Shown here one piece after another: positions 18,286-27,389 of a DNA stretch of 64,000 nucleotides. The translations under genes were made by a program, and so were the position numbers. This DNA comes from an uncultured Lachnospiraceae bacterium (GTDB taxonomy: Bacteria > Bacillota > Clostridia > Lachnospirales > Lachnospiraceae), in contig CATBDC010000004.1 in assembly GCA_949502235.1 (NCBI GenBank), positions 1 to 64,000 on the forward strand, read 5' to 3'. Below the pieces are notes generated by a model, which saw only the letters and a program-made list of their open reading frames with translations, was not told the origin of the DNA and searched no databases. Numbering within the stretch: position 1 is the first letter of the stretch; every line of letters starts with the position of its first letter.

Positions 18286-19795
18286 CTCCCTCACCTCCTG
18301 CGATTGCCTTCATGATTCCTTCCTGAGTAAGCTCCTCACCTGAAATCTCCCCGACCTTCTTTCCGTCCCGCAAAACGCCCATACGGGAGCAGGTACGCAG
18401 CATCTCTTCTACCTCTGAGGAAATAAAAGTAACTGCCATTCCCTCATCTGCAAGGTCAAGTACCAACTTCTGAATCTCTGTTTTTGTTCCGATATCAATA
18501 CCGCGGGTAGGCTCGTCAAGAATCAGATACTCGGGATTCGTAAGAAGCCATCTTCCGATAATTACCTTCTGCTGATTTCCTCCTGACAGACTCTTAATAG
18601 GAGTCTCCCGGCTTGCCGTCTTGATCTGGAGCAGAGCAATATATTTATCCGCTGCCTCCTCCATCTCCTTACGGCTCATGAGCTTAAACATACCCTTCTT
18701 TGCCTGAAGGGCAATAATAATATTTTCCCTTACGGACAGATCTGCGATAATACCGTCTTTTTTACGATCCTCGGGAAGATATGCCATTCCAAGCTTCATG
18801 GCGTCAAGGGGCGTATTAATCTTAACCTCCTGACCCTTCACTTTAAGCTTTCCGCTGTCCGGCTTATCCGCACCGTAAATAGCGCGCACCAGCTCGGAGC
18901 GTCCCGATCCCAAAAGTCCGGTAAGTCCTACAACCTCGCCCTTATTAACCGTAAAATCAAAGGGCTTTATGCTTCCCTTTCTTCCGATTCCCTCTGCCTC
19001 AATGACAGGGACAAATTCCTTAAGCTCGCCGTGAGCGCTCTTAATATCTGCCAGATCATCAAAATCCTTACCCATCATCTTTGCAACAAGCATGACTCTC
19101 GGAAGATCCTTTACCTCATATTCGCCTACAAGCTCACCGTTTCTAAGTACAGTAATTCTGTCACAAACCGCATACACCTGCTCCAGGAAATGTGTGACAA
19201 AGATAATGCCAACGCCCTCGCCCTTAAGCCTGCGCATGAGAACAAACAGCTTTTCAACCTCATCATCATCCAGAGAAGAGGTAGGCTCATCCAAAATGAG
19301 CACCTTACACTGCATGTCAACCGCACGGGCAATTGCTATCATCTGCTGCTTTGCAAGAGAACATTCCTCCAGCTTATCAGCTGCACGTGCATCTATTTCA
19401 AGGCTTTTAAGAAGCTCCGTAGATTTCTTATTCATTGTTTTCCAATCGATGAAGCCTGCCTTTCTGGGCTCCCGGCCGATAAAAAGATTCTCTGCCACCG
19501 TAAGATTGGGACATAAGTTTACCTCCTGATACACGGTACTGATTCCATGATTCTGCGCATCCTGGGGAGAACGGTTGATAATGGCAGTATCACTTCCCGA
19601 CATTTTTATTTCCCCCGCCTCGAATTCATGAACACCTGTAAGAACCTTGATTAATGTAGATTTCCCCGCACCGTTTTCTCCCATGAGCGCATGAATCTCG
19701 CCTTTTCTGAGCGTGAAATCCACATGCTGCAGCGCCTTAACTCCCGGGAATGTCTTTGATATGTCCCGCATGGTCAATACAACATTTTCTTCCAT
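18278..19795 (-). CDS. ytfR: sugar ABC transporter ATP-binding protein, two ATPase domains (YtfR-like)
   Basis: The 505-residue protein is a tandem CUT2 ATPase. Domain 1 has Walker A GENGAGKSTL and Walker B ILDEPTSSL. Domain 2 has the degenerate P-loop GLLGSGRSEL of this family and the signature SLSGGNQQKV, followed by ILDEPTRGIDIGTK. I start it at ATG 19795 with GGGTGA upstream; an upstream TTG is less likely. It couples ATP hydrolysis to import by the two permeases. A strong hairpin sits between the binding-protein gene and this gene, probably to lower ATPase expression relative to the binding protein. Confidence 0.92.
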   Translation of the reverse strand: MEENVVLTMRDISKTFPGVKALQHVDFTLRKGEIHALMGENGAGKSTLIKVLTGVHEFEAGEIKMSGSDTAIINRSPQDAQNHGISTVYQEVNLCPNLTVAENLFIGREPRKAGFIDWKTMNKKSTELLKSLEIDARAADKLEECSLAKQQMIAIARAVDMQCKVLILDEPTSSLDDDEVEKLFVLMRRLKGEGVGIIFVTHFLEQVYAVCDRITVLRNGELVGEYEVKDLPRVMLVAKMMGKDFDDLADIKSAHGELKEFVPVIEAEGIGRKGSIKPFDFTVNKGEVVGLTGLLGSGRSELVRAIYGADKPDSGKLKVKGQEVKINTPLDAMKLGMAYLPEDRKKDGIIADLSVRENIIIALQAKKGMFKLMSRKEMEEAADKYIALLQIKTASRETPIKSLSGGNQQKVIIGRWLLTNPEYLILDEPTRGIDIGTKTEIQKLVLDLADEGMAVTFISSEVEEMLRTCSRMGVLRDGKKVGEISGEELTQEGIMKAIAGGEGDE

Positions 19796-19829
19796 ATTTA
19801 AGTTCACCCGCTTTCCTTTTGATTTCAAT

Positions 19830-19884
19830 GAAAACGCGGCAGCATATACAGGCTTTTGCCCTTTTGCTCTGCCGCGCTGTTTTC
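19830..19884 (-). terminator. intercistronic hairpin / attenuator between ytfQ-like and ytfR-like genes
   Basis: CGCGGCAG (19835-19842) pairs with CTGCCGCG (19869-19876), and outer GAAAAC/GTTTTC extends the stem; on the minus strand it is followed by TTTTCATT. It could partly terminate transcription or protect the upstream mRNA. Confidence 0.5.
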
Positions 19885-19917
19885 TTTAAGCAGGATATTT
19901 CCTGCTATATGTATCTT

Positions 19918-21003
19918 TTAGTATTTACGTCCGTCAACAACGTCCTGTGTAACCTCTGTTACCTCATATTCTTCTCCATCGATTGTAACGGATGCAACGT
20001 CTGTGCCATATGCGAAGATTCCCTCGTCTACATATGCAATCTTCTCAAGCTCCTCGCCAGCCTCAAGCTTCTGAATCAGCTCTGCTACACGCGGGCCATG
20101 AAGCGGGTTACACTCTACGTTACAAATAATGTCGCCTGTCATTGTCATTTCAATTCCGGCTTTAACAGTATCAAAGGAGATAACAAGGATGTCTCCGTCC
20201 GGTCCTACTGTCTTGCCTGCCGCCTTGATTGCATCGATTGCTCCGAAAGCTTCGTTGTCATTCTCGCAGTATACAACATTGATATTGTCATGCTGTTTCA
20301 GCATGGACTCCATAACTTCCTGTCCCTTTGCCTGTGTAAATTCACCTGTCTGCTGTGCAACAATGTTCCATCCATATTCCTTAGCTGCTTCCTCAAGACC
20401 TTCTGTACGTCCGATCTGAGCGGAAGCACCGATTGTACCCTGAATATGTGCAATGTTAAGCTCGGAAATGTTCTTTGCGTCAGCATATGCCTTCAGCCAC
20501 TGACAAGCCTTGTCACCTTCAAGTTTAAAGTTTCCGCCTACGTAAGAAACAAATAAACTGTCGTCAGATACATCTACCATACGGTCAACTGTGATAACCG
20601 GAATGTCAGCATCCTTCGCTTCCTGAAGAACTGTATCCCACCCTGTCTCTGTTACCGGTGCAAGTACGATGTAATCAACCTCCTGCTGGATGAAGTTACG
20701 GATTGCCGTAATCTGATTTTCCTGCTTCTGCTGTGCATCATCAAAGATAAGCTCATATCCGTTTGCCTCGCTGAAGGTCTCCTTCATGGACTCTGAGTTA
20801 GCTGTACGCCAGTCAGACTCTGCTCCTACCTGCGCAAAACCAACTGTGATAACATCGCCGTCAGATCCGCCGCCATCTTCCTCTGTCTTAGCCTCGCCGC
20901 CGTCTCCGCCGTCTGAAGCTCCCTGATCCTTGCCGCCGCATCCAACAAGCATAGCTGCTATCATGGATACACACAATAACGCACTTACAACTTTTCTTTT
21001 CAT
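19918..21003 (-). CDS. ytfQ: sugar ABC transporter substrate-binding lipoprotein (YtfQ-like)
   Basis: The 361-residue periplasmic-binding-fold lipoprotein has a charged n-region MKRK and a hydrophobic core, with lipobox LVGC at residues ~19-22. A Gly/Asp/Glu-rich linker follows, then the type 1 PBP domain. YtfQ marks are TVGFAQVGAESDWRTANSESMKETF, DDAQQKQENQITAIRNFIQQ and VLAPVTETGWDTVLQEAKDADIPVI; these fit furanose-binding proteins. GGAGG precedes the ATG. It leads the importer operon and lies next to the YesM/YesN pair, which probably controls it in response to the sugar. Arabinofuranose is the best guess for substrate. Confidence 0.9.
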   Translation of the reverse strand: MKRKVVSALLCVSMIAAMLVGCGGKDQGASDGGDGGEAKTEEDGGGSDGDVITVGFAQVGAESDWRTANSESMKETFSEANGYELIFDDAQQKQENQITAIRNFIQQEVDYIVLAPVTETGWDTVLQEAKDADIPVITVDRMVDVSDDSLFVSYVGGNFKLEGDKACQWLKAYADAKNISELNIAHIQGTIGASAQIGRTEGLEEAAKEYGWNIVAQQTGEFTQAKGQEVMESMLKQHDNINVVYCENDNEAFGAIDAIKAAGKTVGPDGDILVISFDTVKAGIEMTMTGDIICNVECNPLHGPRVAELIQKLEAGEELEKIAYVDEGIFAYGTDVASVTIDGEEYEVTEVTQDVVDGRKY

Positions 21004-21126
21004 AGTGAATTCCTCCTACATCTTTTTTTGCCGTTCTTCGGCTCTGCATATATAATACATGAATTCTTGCAGATTTAATACGGAATTACTTAAGGAATAA
21101 GTATAATTTTTTACTAATTTTTGAAC

Positions 21127-21164
21127 AAAAAATGAACATCTCTACACGAAATGTTCATTTTTTT
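21127..21164 (-). terminator. terminator after the YesM gene
   Basis: AAATGAACAT (21130-21139) pairs with ATGTTCATTT (21151-21160). On the minus strand the stem runs into six T. It lies 12 bases after the histidine kinase stop codon. Confidence 0.75.
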
Positions 21165-21175
21165 ACGTATTAGGT

Positions 21176-22621
21176 TTATTTTTTTACTGCCGGTATCTGA
21201 ACCTCTACCTGCGTCCCCTCCCCGTATGCGCTTTCAATGTGAAGTCCGTACTGCACTCCGTAATTCAGCTGGATGCGCTGCTGTACATTAAAAAGCCCGA
21301 ACCCGGAGGAGCTGCTGTCGTCAGAAGCCTTCCCGCAGAAGACCTGATTAATATATGCAAGCTTTTCCGGCCTGATTCCCATTCCGTCATCCTGTACCCG
21401 GATAATCAGAGTGTCCTCTTTTTTCTCCCCTGAAACACAGATATGTCCAAGCCTCCTTTTATTCTTAATTCCGTGGTAAAGCGCATTTTCTACCAGGGGC
21501 TGAAGAGTCATTTTCAAAATCTCATACTCATACAGCTCGTCAGGAAATATAATCTCATATTCCAGAATATCCTGATAGCGGAACTTCTGTATCTGGAGAT
21601 AGCTTTTAATATGAATCTCCTCATCTCTTACCGAGACAAAATCCCGCCCCTTGCTTAAGGTGGTCCTAAAAAAATCCGAGAGGGCGCCTACCATGTATAC
21701 CACCTTCTCCTTCTCACCTGACTCTGCCAGCCAGATAATGGCATCCAGTGTGTTATAAAGGAAATGGGGATTAATCTGCGCCTGTAAAAGCTTAAGCTCT
21801 GTCGCCTTAAGGTTCATCTGCTCAACGCGGATATCCTCAACAAGGTTTCCTATCTGCTCCACCATCCGGTTAAAGCTGGTGCTTAGAAGGGCAAGCTCAT
21901 CGCCTGTCTCCTCTCTTGCACGGACCTCAAAATCACCGCTTCCGGCAACCCTTGTCACCTCGCACAGATTGCGAATAGGCTCTGTAATGCCCTTCATAAT
22001 CATCCGGTTAATCATGATAACCGCTAACAGAATCACAACTACTGTCACACTCACCATCTGAATAGCCCTGTTGACATCTGTACGGATATCTCCTCTTAGA
22101 ATCTCTAAATTTGTGGCCTGATAATAAATGTAGGTCTGGATCTGCTCCTGGATAATATTTGTCAGAATACGGATATTAAAATCCAGCCTCTCCATATTCA
22201 GATCATAGGTCCCTATAACAAATGCATCTTCCTCTATTTCCTCCACGCGATCCTCCAGAGTATTCAGATGCTTCAGAATCCTTTTTAACTGGTTTTTAGG
22301 ATACTCTTCATCTGTCATATCATAAAGCTTCTGGAATAATTTCCTCGCGTCATCGATCATGATATGGGGCTGCTCCATGTCTACAATTTTCTCTGCACGC
22401 TTACCGCTTACCGCGATAATGTACATGATGTAATCCATATCCTCTTTGAAATTAATATTGTAGGTATTAGCCATTGTAATATTACTTACAATAGTGTCAT
22501 ATCTTTCAGAAAATCGGTTGATTGTAATAAGGAGATAAACAACCATCACAACCAGCGGCACCAGACATACAAGCGCCAGCATATATAACCGGTTTTTAAG
22601 CGGAGAACCTTTCTTTGCCAT
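21176..22621 (-). CDS. sensor histidine kinase, YesM/LytS-like
   Basis: The 481-residue kinase has two membrane segments (residues ~11-34 and ~187-206) bracketing an extracytoplasmic helical sensor, then a HAMP linker (~208-260). The His_kinase domain has the phospho-acceptor His286 in LQAQINPHFLYNTLDA. The HATPase domain shows QPLVENALYHGI (N-box), VQDDGMGI (G1) and SGFGLFNVQQRI. It overlaps nothing and follows the response regulator gene by 10 bases. YesM/YesN pairs sense extracellular sugars and drive nearby sugar importers; the target here is most likely the Ytf-type importer just downstream. Confidence 0.93.
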   Translation of the reverse strand: MAKKGSPLKNRLYMLALVCLVPLVVMVVYLLITINRFSERYDTIVSNITMANTYNINFKEDMDYIMYIIAVSGKRAEKIVDMEQPHIMIDDARKLFQKLYDMTDEEYPKNQLKRILKHLNTLEDRVEEIEEDAFVIGTYDLNMERLDFNIRILTNIIQEQIQTYIYYQATNLEILRGDIRTDVNRAIQMVSVTVVVILLAVIMINRMIMKGITEPIRNLCEVTRVAGSGDFEVRAREETGDELALLSTSFNRMVEQIGNLVEDIRVEQMNLKATELKLLQAQINPHFLYNTLDAIIWLAESGEKEKVVYMVGALSDFFRTTLSKGRDFVSVRDEEIHIKSYLQIQKFRYQDILEYEIIFPDELYEYEILKMTLQPLVENALYHGIKNKRRLGHICVSGEKKEDTLIIRVQDDGMGIRPEKLAYINQVFCGKASDDSSSSGFGLFNVQQRIQLNYGVQYGLHIESAYGEGTQVEVQIPAVKK

Positions 22622-22631
22622 CTTTTATCCT

Positions 22632-24236
22632 CTATACCTGAGAGCGGAATTCTCTCGGCGTACATTTCTGTGTTTTCTTGAATAAATAACTGAAATAGTG
22701 GGAGTCCTTGTAGCCTACCGCATAGGCAATCTCCGCCGTTTTCATTGCTGAAGACCGAAGCAGCTCCTTTGCCCGTCCCATCCGCACGTCTGTTAGAAAC
22801 TCGATAAAGGTCTTCCCCATCTCCTGACTGAAAATCGTACTGAAATGATTAGGACTTAAGTTCACGCTGGCAGCAGCTGTATTGAGGGAAATCTCGTCAT
22901 TGCCGTAATTCTGCTCAATATAATTTTTTGCCTCCTTAAGAAGCTGGCTGTATTTCTGCTTTGAGACCGCCTCCCGCAGATCAATGGTTGTCTCCAGCAC
23001 ATTCTTCAAATATTCCTTTGTCTGTTCCGCGTTCTGGAATACGGTTTCCATATCTTTAAAATCGCCGCACTGCTTTACGAGCTCATCAGACTCATACCCT
23101 AATTCCTCCAGTATACCAACCGCGGCCAGGTAAATGTCCATTGTCACATACTGCCTGAAAAGCAGGGACTGAATATTATTTTCTCCGAGGCTTTCCAGAT
23201 ATTCCTTTATAAAATGTGTCACTTCCCCCTTAAGGCCTGTCTTTAAAAACTGCTCTACAATCTTTCTGTCAAGCTTATCCACTTTAAGAGAGCTTAGGTT
23301 CAGTTCCTTATTATCACTTATCCGTTCCTCGAGATCACTGCTTCCTATGATCTGGTTCCATTCCTTAAGATACCGGTAAGCAAATACTCTCTCCGCCTCG
23401 TCCATAGATTCCTTTAACGCGCCAAGACGTGACACCGGATGCCCGAAGGCACCGAAATACTCCTTCCTGGCCGGGCAAGCCGCCATAATAGCCTCCATAT
23501 CTTCTGTAAGCTTAAGTAGTTTTTCCTCAAGCTGCACTTCATCCTCCGCAAGACAAAGAAGCGCCCACCCTTCTGCGCCCCGCCGGAAGTAATATACATT
23601 CTCGTATCCGTCAAGCAGATTTTCAATCTTTGTAAATACCTCTGTCAGCTCCCTGTCGCCTGAAAAGCCGGCAATCTTAAAAAGCATAGTGTTATATACT
23701 CCGGCGCTCAAATCAAGCCCCAGCTGCCTGCCCTGCTCTAAAATCTCTGTCACAGAAATATTATGGGTAAGAATACGGGTAAGAAATTCGTCTTTTTCAT
23801 GCTGGCGATTCTCTCTCATATCCTCCTCATACCTCTTTAAGAGCTCCCGCTCTTCCCGCTCCTGATAAATGGAAGCTGCGATCTCCTTTAAGACCTCCAG
23901 AAGCTTTGCAGAGGAGATTGGCTTTAGCAGATATTCCGCTACTCTAAGCTTGATTGCTTCCTTTGCGTAATCAAACTCATCATATCCGCTTAATATCAGA
24001 ATCTTAATATCTGGAAGGTCCTGGCGCACCAGACGGCTTAACTCCAGCCCGTCCATAAAGGGCATTCTGATATCTGTAATGAGAATATCCGGCTTTGTCT
24101 TCAAAATCATGGGGTAGGCCAGCTCTCCATCGCCTGCCTCGCCCACAAACTGGTAGCCCTCCTTCTCCCACTCAATACTGTTTTTGATTCCATTCCTGAT
24201 TACAATCTCATCCTCTGCCAAAAATACTTTTATCAT
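22632..24236 (-). CDS. response regulator, YesN/AraC type
   Basis: The 534-residue regulator has an N-terminal receiver domain (phospho-acceptor Asp55 in ILITDIRMPFMDG, Lys in LLKPISS). A long middle region (~130-420) follows, then a C-terminal AraC-type double HTH (~435-534: SLNTAAASVNLSPNHFSTIFSQEMG; MKTAEIAYAVGYKDSHYFSYLFKKTQKCTPREFRS). It partners the YesM kinase directly downstream. Its start lies one base after the tex stop codon, so it may be partly read from the tex transcript and translationally coupled. Predicted target: the sugar importer genes at 16178-21003. Confidence 0.93.
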   Translation of the reverse strand: MIKVFLAEDEIVIRNGIKNSIEWEKEGYQFVGEAGDGELAYPMILKTKPDILITDIRMPFMDGLELSRLVRQDLPDIKILILSGYDEFDYAKEAIKLRVAEYLLKPISSAKLLEVLKEIAASIYQEREERELLKRYEEDMRENRQHEKDEFLTRILTHNISVTEILEQGRQLGLDLSAGVYNTMLFKIAGFSGDRELTEVFTKIENLLDGYENVYYFRRGAEGWALLCLAEDEVQLEEKLLKLTEDMEAIMAACPARKEYFGAFGHPVSRLGALKESMDEAERVFAYRYLKEWNQIIGSSDLEERISDNKELNLSSLKVDKLDRKIVEQFLKTGLKGEVTHFIKEYLESLGENNIQSLLFRQYVTMDIYLAAVGILEELGYESDELVKQCGDFKDMETVFQNAEQTKEYLKNVLETTIDLREAVSKQKYSQLLKEAKNYIEQNYGNDEISLNTAAASVNLSPNHFSTIFSQEMGKTFIEFLTDVRMGRAKELLRSSAMKTAEIAYAVGYKDSHYFSYLFKKTQKCTPREFRSQV

Positions 24237-24237
24237 T

Positions 24238-26394
24238 CTATGATATTCCCTTCATAGTAAGCTGAATCCGTTTCTTCTTCAAATCCACACTCATAACCTT
24301 CACGTCTACAATATCTCCAACGCTCACCGCCTCCAGGGGGTGTTTGATAAATTTTTTATCCGTAATCTGGGAAATATGCACAAGGCCGTCCTGATGAACC
24401 CCGATATCCACAAAGACACCGAAGTCAATCACATTCCTCACAGTCCCCTTAAGTACCATTCCCTCTGTCAGATCCTTCATCTCTAATACATCTGTACGCA
24501 GAATGGGCTTTGGCATCTCGTCACGGGGATCCCTAGCCGGCTTTTCAAGCTCCTTTACAATATCCCTTAAGGTAATCTCGCCAATGCCAAGCTCCTCTGA
24601 GAGCTTCCCCCAATCCCTAATCGTAAGGGAGAGGCCTAAAAGCTTCCCGTCTCTTATGTCCTCCGGCACAAAGCCCTGCCTGTTAAGAAGCTTTTCTGCC
24701 GCCTCATAGGACTCCGGATGCACGCTGGTCCCATCTAACGGGTTATCCCCGCCCTGGATCCTCATAAAGCCCGCGCACTGCTCATAGGCCTTAGGCCCTA
24801 ATTTTGCCACCTTAAGAAGCTGCCTTCTATTTACAAATCTTCCATTTTCCTCCCTGTATGACACAATATTTTTTGCGATTACAGAAGAAATACCGGAAAT
24901 ATAGGACAAAAGGGGTGCAGACGCTGTATTTAAATCTACGCCCACCTTGTTTACACAGTCCTCCACAACGCCAGAAAGAGCTTCACTTAGCTTTTTCTGG
25001 TTCATATCGTGCTGGTACTGCCCTACCCCGATAGATTTTGGTTCAATCTTTACAAGCTCTGCCAGAGGATCCTGAAGTCTTCTTGCAATAGAGGTGGCAC
25101 TTCTTTGTCCCACATCAAATTTAGGAAACTCCTCGCTGGCAAGCTTACTTGCGGAATATACAGAAGCGCCTGCTTCATTTACAATCACATACTGCACCTT
25201 CTCCGGAATTTCCTTTAGAAGCTCCACAATAAACATCTCGGACTCCCTTGATGCCGTCCCGTTTCCTACGGAAATCAGTGTGATATTATACTTTTTAATA
25301 ATCTTCTTTAACAGATCCTTAGAAGCCTGGATCTTCTGGGGCGTGGTAGGGGCTGTCGGATAAATCACTGTGGTGCCGATCACCTTTCCCGTAGGATCCA
25401 CCACCGCCAGCTTACAGCCGGTACGAAATGCCGGATCCCAGCCAAGAACTGTCTGTCCTACAATCGGCGGCTGCATAAGAAGCTGCTCTAAGTTCTTTCC
25501 AAATACACTTATGGCTCCGTCCTCTGCCTTTTCCGTAAGCTCGTTTCTGATCTCTCTTTCTATGGCCGGGGCAATCAGCCTCTTATAGCTGTCCTCCACT
25601 GTCTCCTCAAGAGCCGGCGTGGTATAGGGATTGCCGGTGTGAATGGTCTTCTTTTTCAGATATCTTAAAATATCCTCCTCCGGCGCCTCAATCTTTACAG
25701 TCAGTATCTTCTCCTTCTCACCCCTGTTTAAAGCAAGGGTTCGGTGTCCTGCAAGGCGGCTTACCGGCTCTTCAAAATCATAATACATCTCGTATACAGA
25801 CTCTGCCTTTTCATCCTTAGCAACAGAAACTACCCGGCCCTTCTGCATGGTAATCTTCCGAATCCACATGCGGTAATCTGCCTCATCGGAGATACTCTCC
25901 GCAATAATATCCTTTGCGCCGGCAATGGCCTCCTGTACACTATGTACTTCCTTTTCTTCATTTACATAGTCCTCTGCAAGCTCCTCTAAAGGCCTGTCCG
26001 CTTTCTGGAGGGTAATAAGCGCTGCCAGAGGCTCCAGTCCCTTCTCCTTTGCAATGGTGGCTCTTGTTCTCCTCTTCGGACGGTAAGGCCGGTATAAGTC
26101 CTCTACAATAACAAGAGTCTCAGCGGCTAAAATCTGAGCCTTTAGTTCTTCCGTAAGCTTTCCCTGCTCCTCAATACTTCCAAGTACCTGCTCTTTCTTT
26201 TCCTCCAGATTTCTAAGATAAAGAAGCCGTTCGTGCAGCTTTCTAAGCTGCTCGTCATCAAGCGTCCCTGTTGCCTCCTTCCTGTATCTGGCAATAAAGG
26301 GAATGGTATTTCCCTCATCTATCAGTTTTACAGCGGCATCCACCTGCCACCTTTTTACGTTCAATTCCTCTGTAAGCTTCTGATTAATGTCCAT
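24238..26394 (-). CDS. tex: Tex family RNA-binding transcription accessory protein
   Basis: The 718-residue Tex protein has the N-terminal Tex helical region (IPFIARYRKEATGTLDDEQLRKL), a YqgF/RuvC-like domain (GWDPAFRTGCKLAVVDPTGKVIGT) and helix-hairpin-helix motifs (NTASAPLLSYISGIS, RRQLLKVAKLGPKAYEQCAGFMRI). A C-terminal S1 RNA-binding domain follows (VLKGTVRNVIDFGVFVDIGVHQDGLVHISQ). Length is normal for the family. The ATG at 26394 has AAAGGG upstream. Tex binds nucleic acids and is linked to transcription and mRNA turnover; it is widespread in bacteria. It precedes YesN/YesM in the same direction. Confidence 0.96.
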   Translation of the reverse strand: MDINQKLTEELNVKRWQVDAAVKLIDEGNTIPFIARYRKEATGTLDDEQLRKLHERLLYLRNLEEKKEQVLGSIEEQGKLTEELKAQILAAETLVIVEDLYRPYRPKRRTRATIAKEKGLEPLAALITLQKADRPLEELAEDYVNEEKEVHSVQEAIAGAKDIIAESISDEADYRMWIRKITMQKGRVVSVAKDEKAESVYEMYYDFEEPVSRLAGHRTLALNRGEKEKILTVKIEAPEEDILRYLKKKTIHTGNPYTTPALEETVEDSYKRLIAPAIEREIRNELTEKAEDGAISVFGKNLEQLLMQPPIVGQTVLGWDPAFRTGCKLAVVDPTGKVIGTTVIYPTAPTTPQKIQASKDLLKKIIKKYNITLISVGNGTASRESEMFIVELLKEIPEKVQYVIVNEAGASVYSASKLASEEFPKFDVGQRSATSIARRLQDPLAELVKIEPKSIGVGQYQHDMNQKKLSEALSGVVEDCVNKVGVDLNTASAPLLSYISGISSVIAKNIVSYREENGRFVNRRQLLKVAKLGPKAYEQCAGFMRIQGGDNPLDGTSVHPESYEAAEKLLNRQGFVPEDIRDGKLLGLSLTIRDWGKLSEELGIGEITLRDIVKELEKPARDPRDEMPKPILRTDVLEMKDLTEGMVLKGTVRNVIDFGVFVDIGVHQDGLVHISQITDKKFIKHPLEAVSVGDIVDVKVMSVDLKKKRIQLTMKGIS

Positions 26395-26426
26395 GTGCAA
26401 CCCTTTCTTTTCAAACTTTTATTTCT

Positions 26427-26474
26427 CACGGAACGTACAGCCAGTGTGCGTTCCTGTCCTGTGTGAACAGTAAT
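26427..26474. repeat. TTCTCACGGA...GAACAGTAA dispersed repeat, copy 1
   Basis: Core CTCACGGAACG...GTGCGTTCC...GTGAACAGTAA, an imperfect hairpin in the gap between tex and the TetR gene. Similar copies lie at 39588 and 47040. In all copies ACGGA near the left end can pair with TCCGT or TTCCT-type bases near the right end. Confidence 0.6.
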
Positions 26475-26536
26475 CATTATACCTGAATTTTTTATACGGT
26501 GCAATGGTTATAGTTTTAAAATCAGCTTAACTGTGG

Positions 26537-26581
26537 TATAATCAATACTGTTTACAGGTCTGCGCATTTACTTGCGCAGAC
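26537..26581 (+). promoter_or_regulatory. TetR gene promoter with leader hairpin
   Basis: A perfect TATAAT (26537-26542) has only a weak TTTTAA 17 bases upstream. Just after the likely start lies a perfect 9-bp hairpin GTCTGCGCA / TGCGCAGAC (26558-26566 / 26573-26581) with loop TTTACT. A variant of the same hairpin (CAGGTCTGTGCATTTACTT) occurs at 37165, so it is part of a repeat family. Confidence 0.5.
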
Positions 26582-26615
26582 ACATCTCAACAAGGCTTGG
26601 AAGGATTTTGGCAAT

Positions 26616-27242
26616 ATGAATGAATTAACAAAGCAGCAGCAGAAATCAAAAGAAACAAAAGCAAAAATATTTCGCGCGGCCAAGGATATTTTGAAGAAAA
26701 AAGGCTACGAGGAATTATCCATAAAAAATATCTGTGAGGAGGCTAAAGTTTCCAACGGAAGCTTCTACCATCATTTTAAAACAAAGGACGATCTTCTCTC
26801 CTACTATATTGAAGATCAGCCCCGCATCAATCCGGATCTGTTAGAGCTTCCGAAAAATGCCAGAGAAGCAAAGGATGCCATTATCTATGTGTATCTGAAT
26901 TATGTGCATTACTGCGAGGAGCTTGGGGTTGAATTTATGGCAAATTATTATACGCCGAAAAACCAGTCTCTAAATCCTCTTATCCGTACCGAAAGACCAT
27001 ATCCTATTGTAACTGTACATAACTATCTGGAAAAATGTATCCGGGAGGGCATCCTGTCCCCTTCTCTTGAGCTTGAGGATATTACTACAGATATCCGTAT
27101 TATTGTGATAGGAAATGTTTTCGAATGGTGCCTGAAAAACGGAAATGCCGATTTTGAGGGAAATATGCGGCGTTCTTTAGAGAGCTATCTAAGCGGCGTC
27201 CTGCCTGAGGGCAAAAAAAATCCTTCAAGCAAGCGGTCTTAA
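26616..27242 (+). CDS. TetR/AcrR family transcriptional regulator
   Basis: The 208-residue regulator has an N-terminal HTH (residues ~14-60: AAKDILKKKGYEELSIKNICEEAKVSNGSFYHHFKTKDDLLSYYI). A helical ligand-binding C-terminal domain follows. It is followed on the same strand by a lipid kinase, a glycerophosphodiester phosphodiesterase and a PAP2 protein, so it may control membrane lipid turnover genes. The effector is unknown. Confidence 0.9.
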   Translation: MNELTKQQQKSKETKAKIFRAAKDILKKKGYEELSIKNICEEAKVSNGSFYHHFKTKDDLLSYYIEDQPRINPDLLELPKNAREAKDAIIYVYLNYVHYCEELGVEFMANYYTPKNQSLNPLIRTERPYPIVTVHNYLEKCIREGILSPSLELEDITTDIRIIVIGNVFEWCLKNGNADFEGNMRRSLESYLSGVLPEGKKNPSSKRS

Positions 27243-27389
27243 AGGATTTTATAGAAGGGAATATGGCAGTGAAACCGCCAAACAATAATATCTTGTAGCT
27301 TTATTGTAACTCTATATTACAAGAAAATCCAATCATTAATTTTAATATACTTTGTTTACTTATAGATAACTTCTATATGGGAGGCTTTT

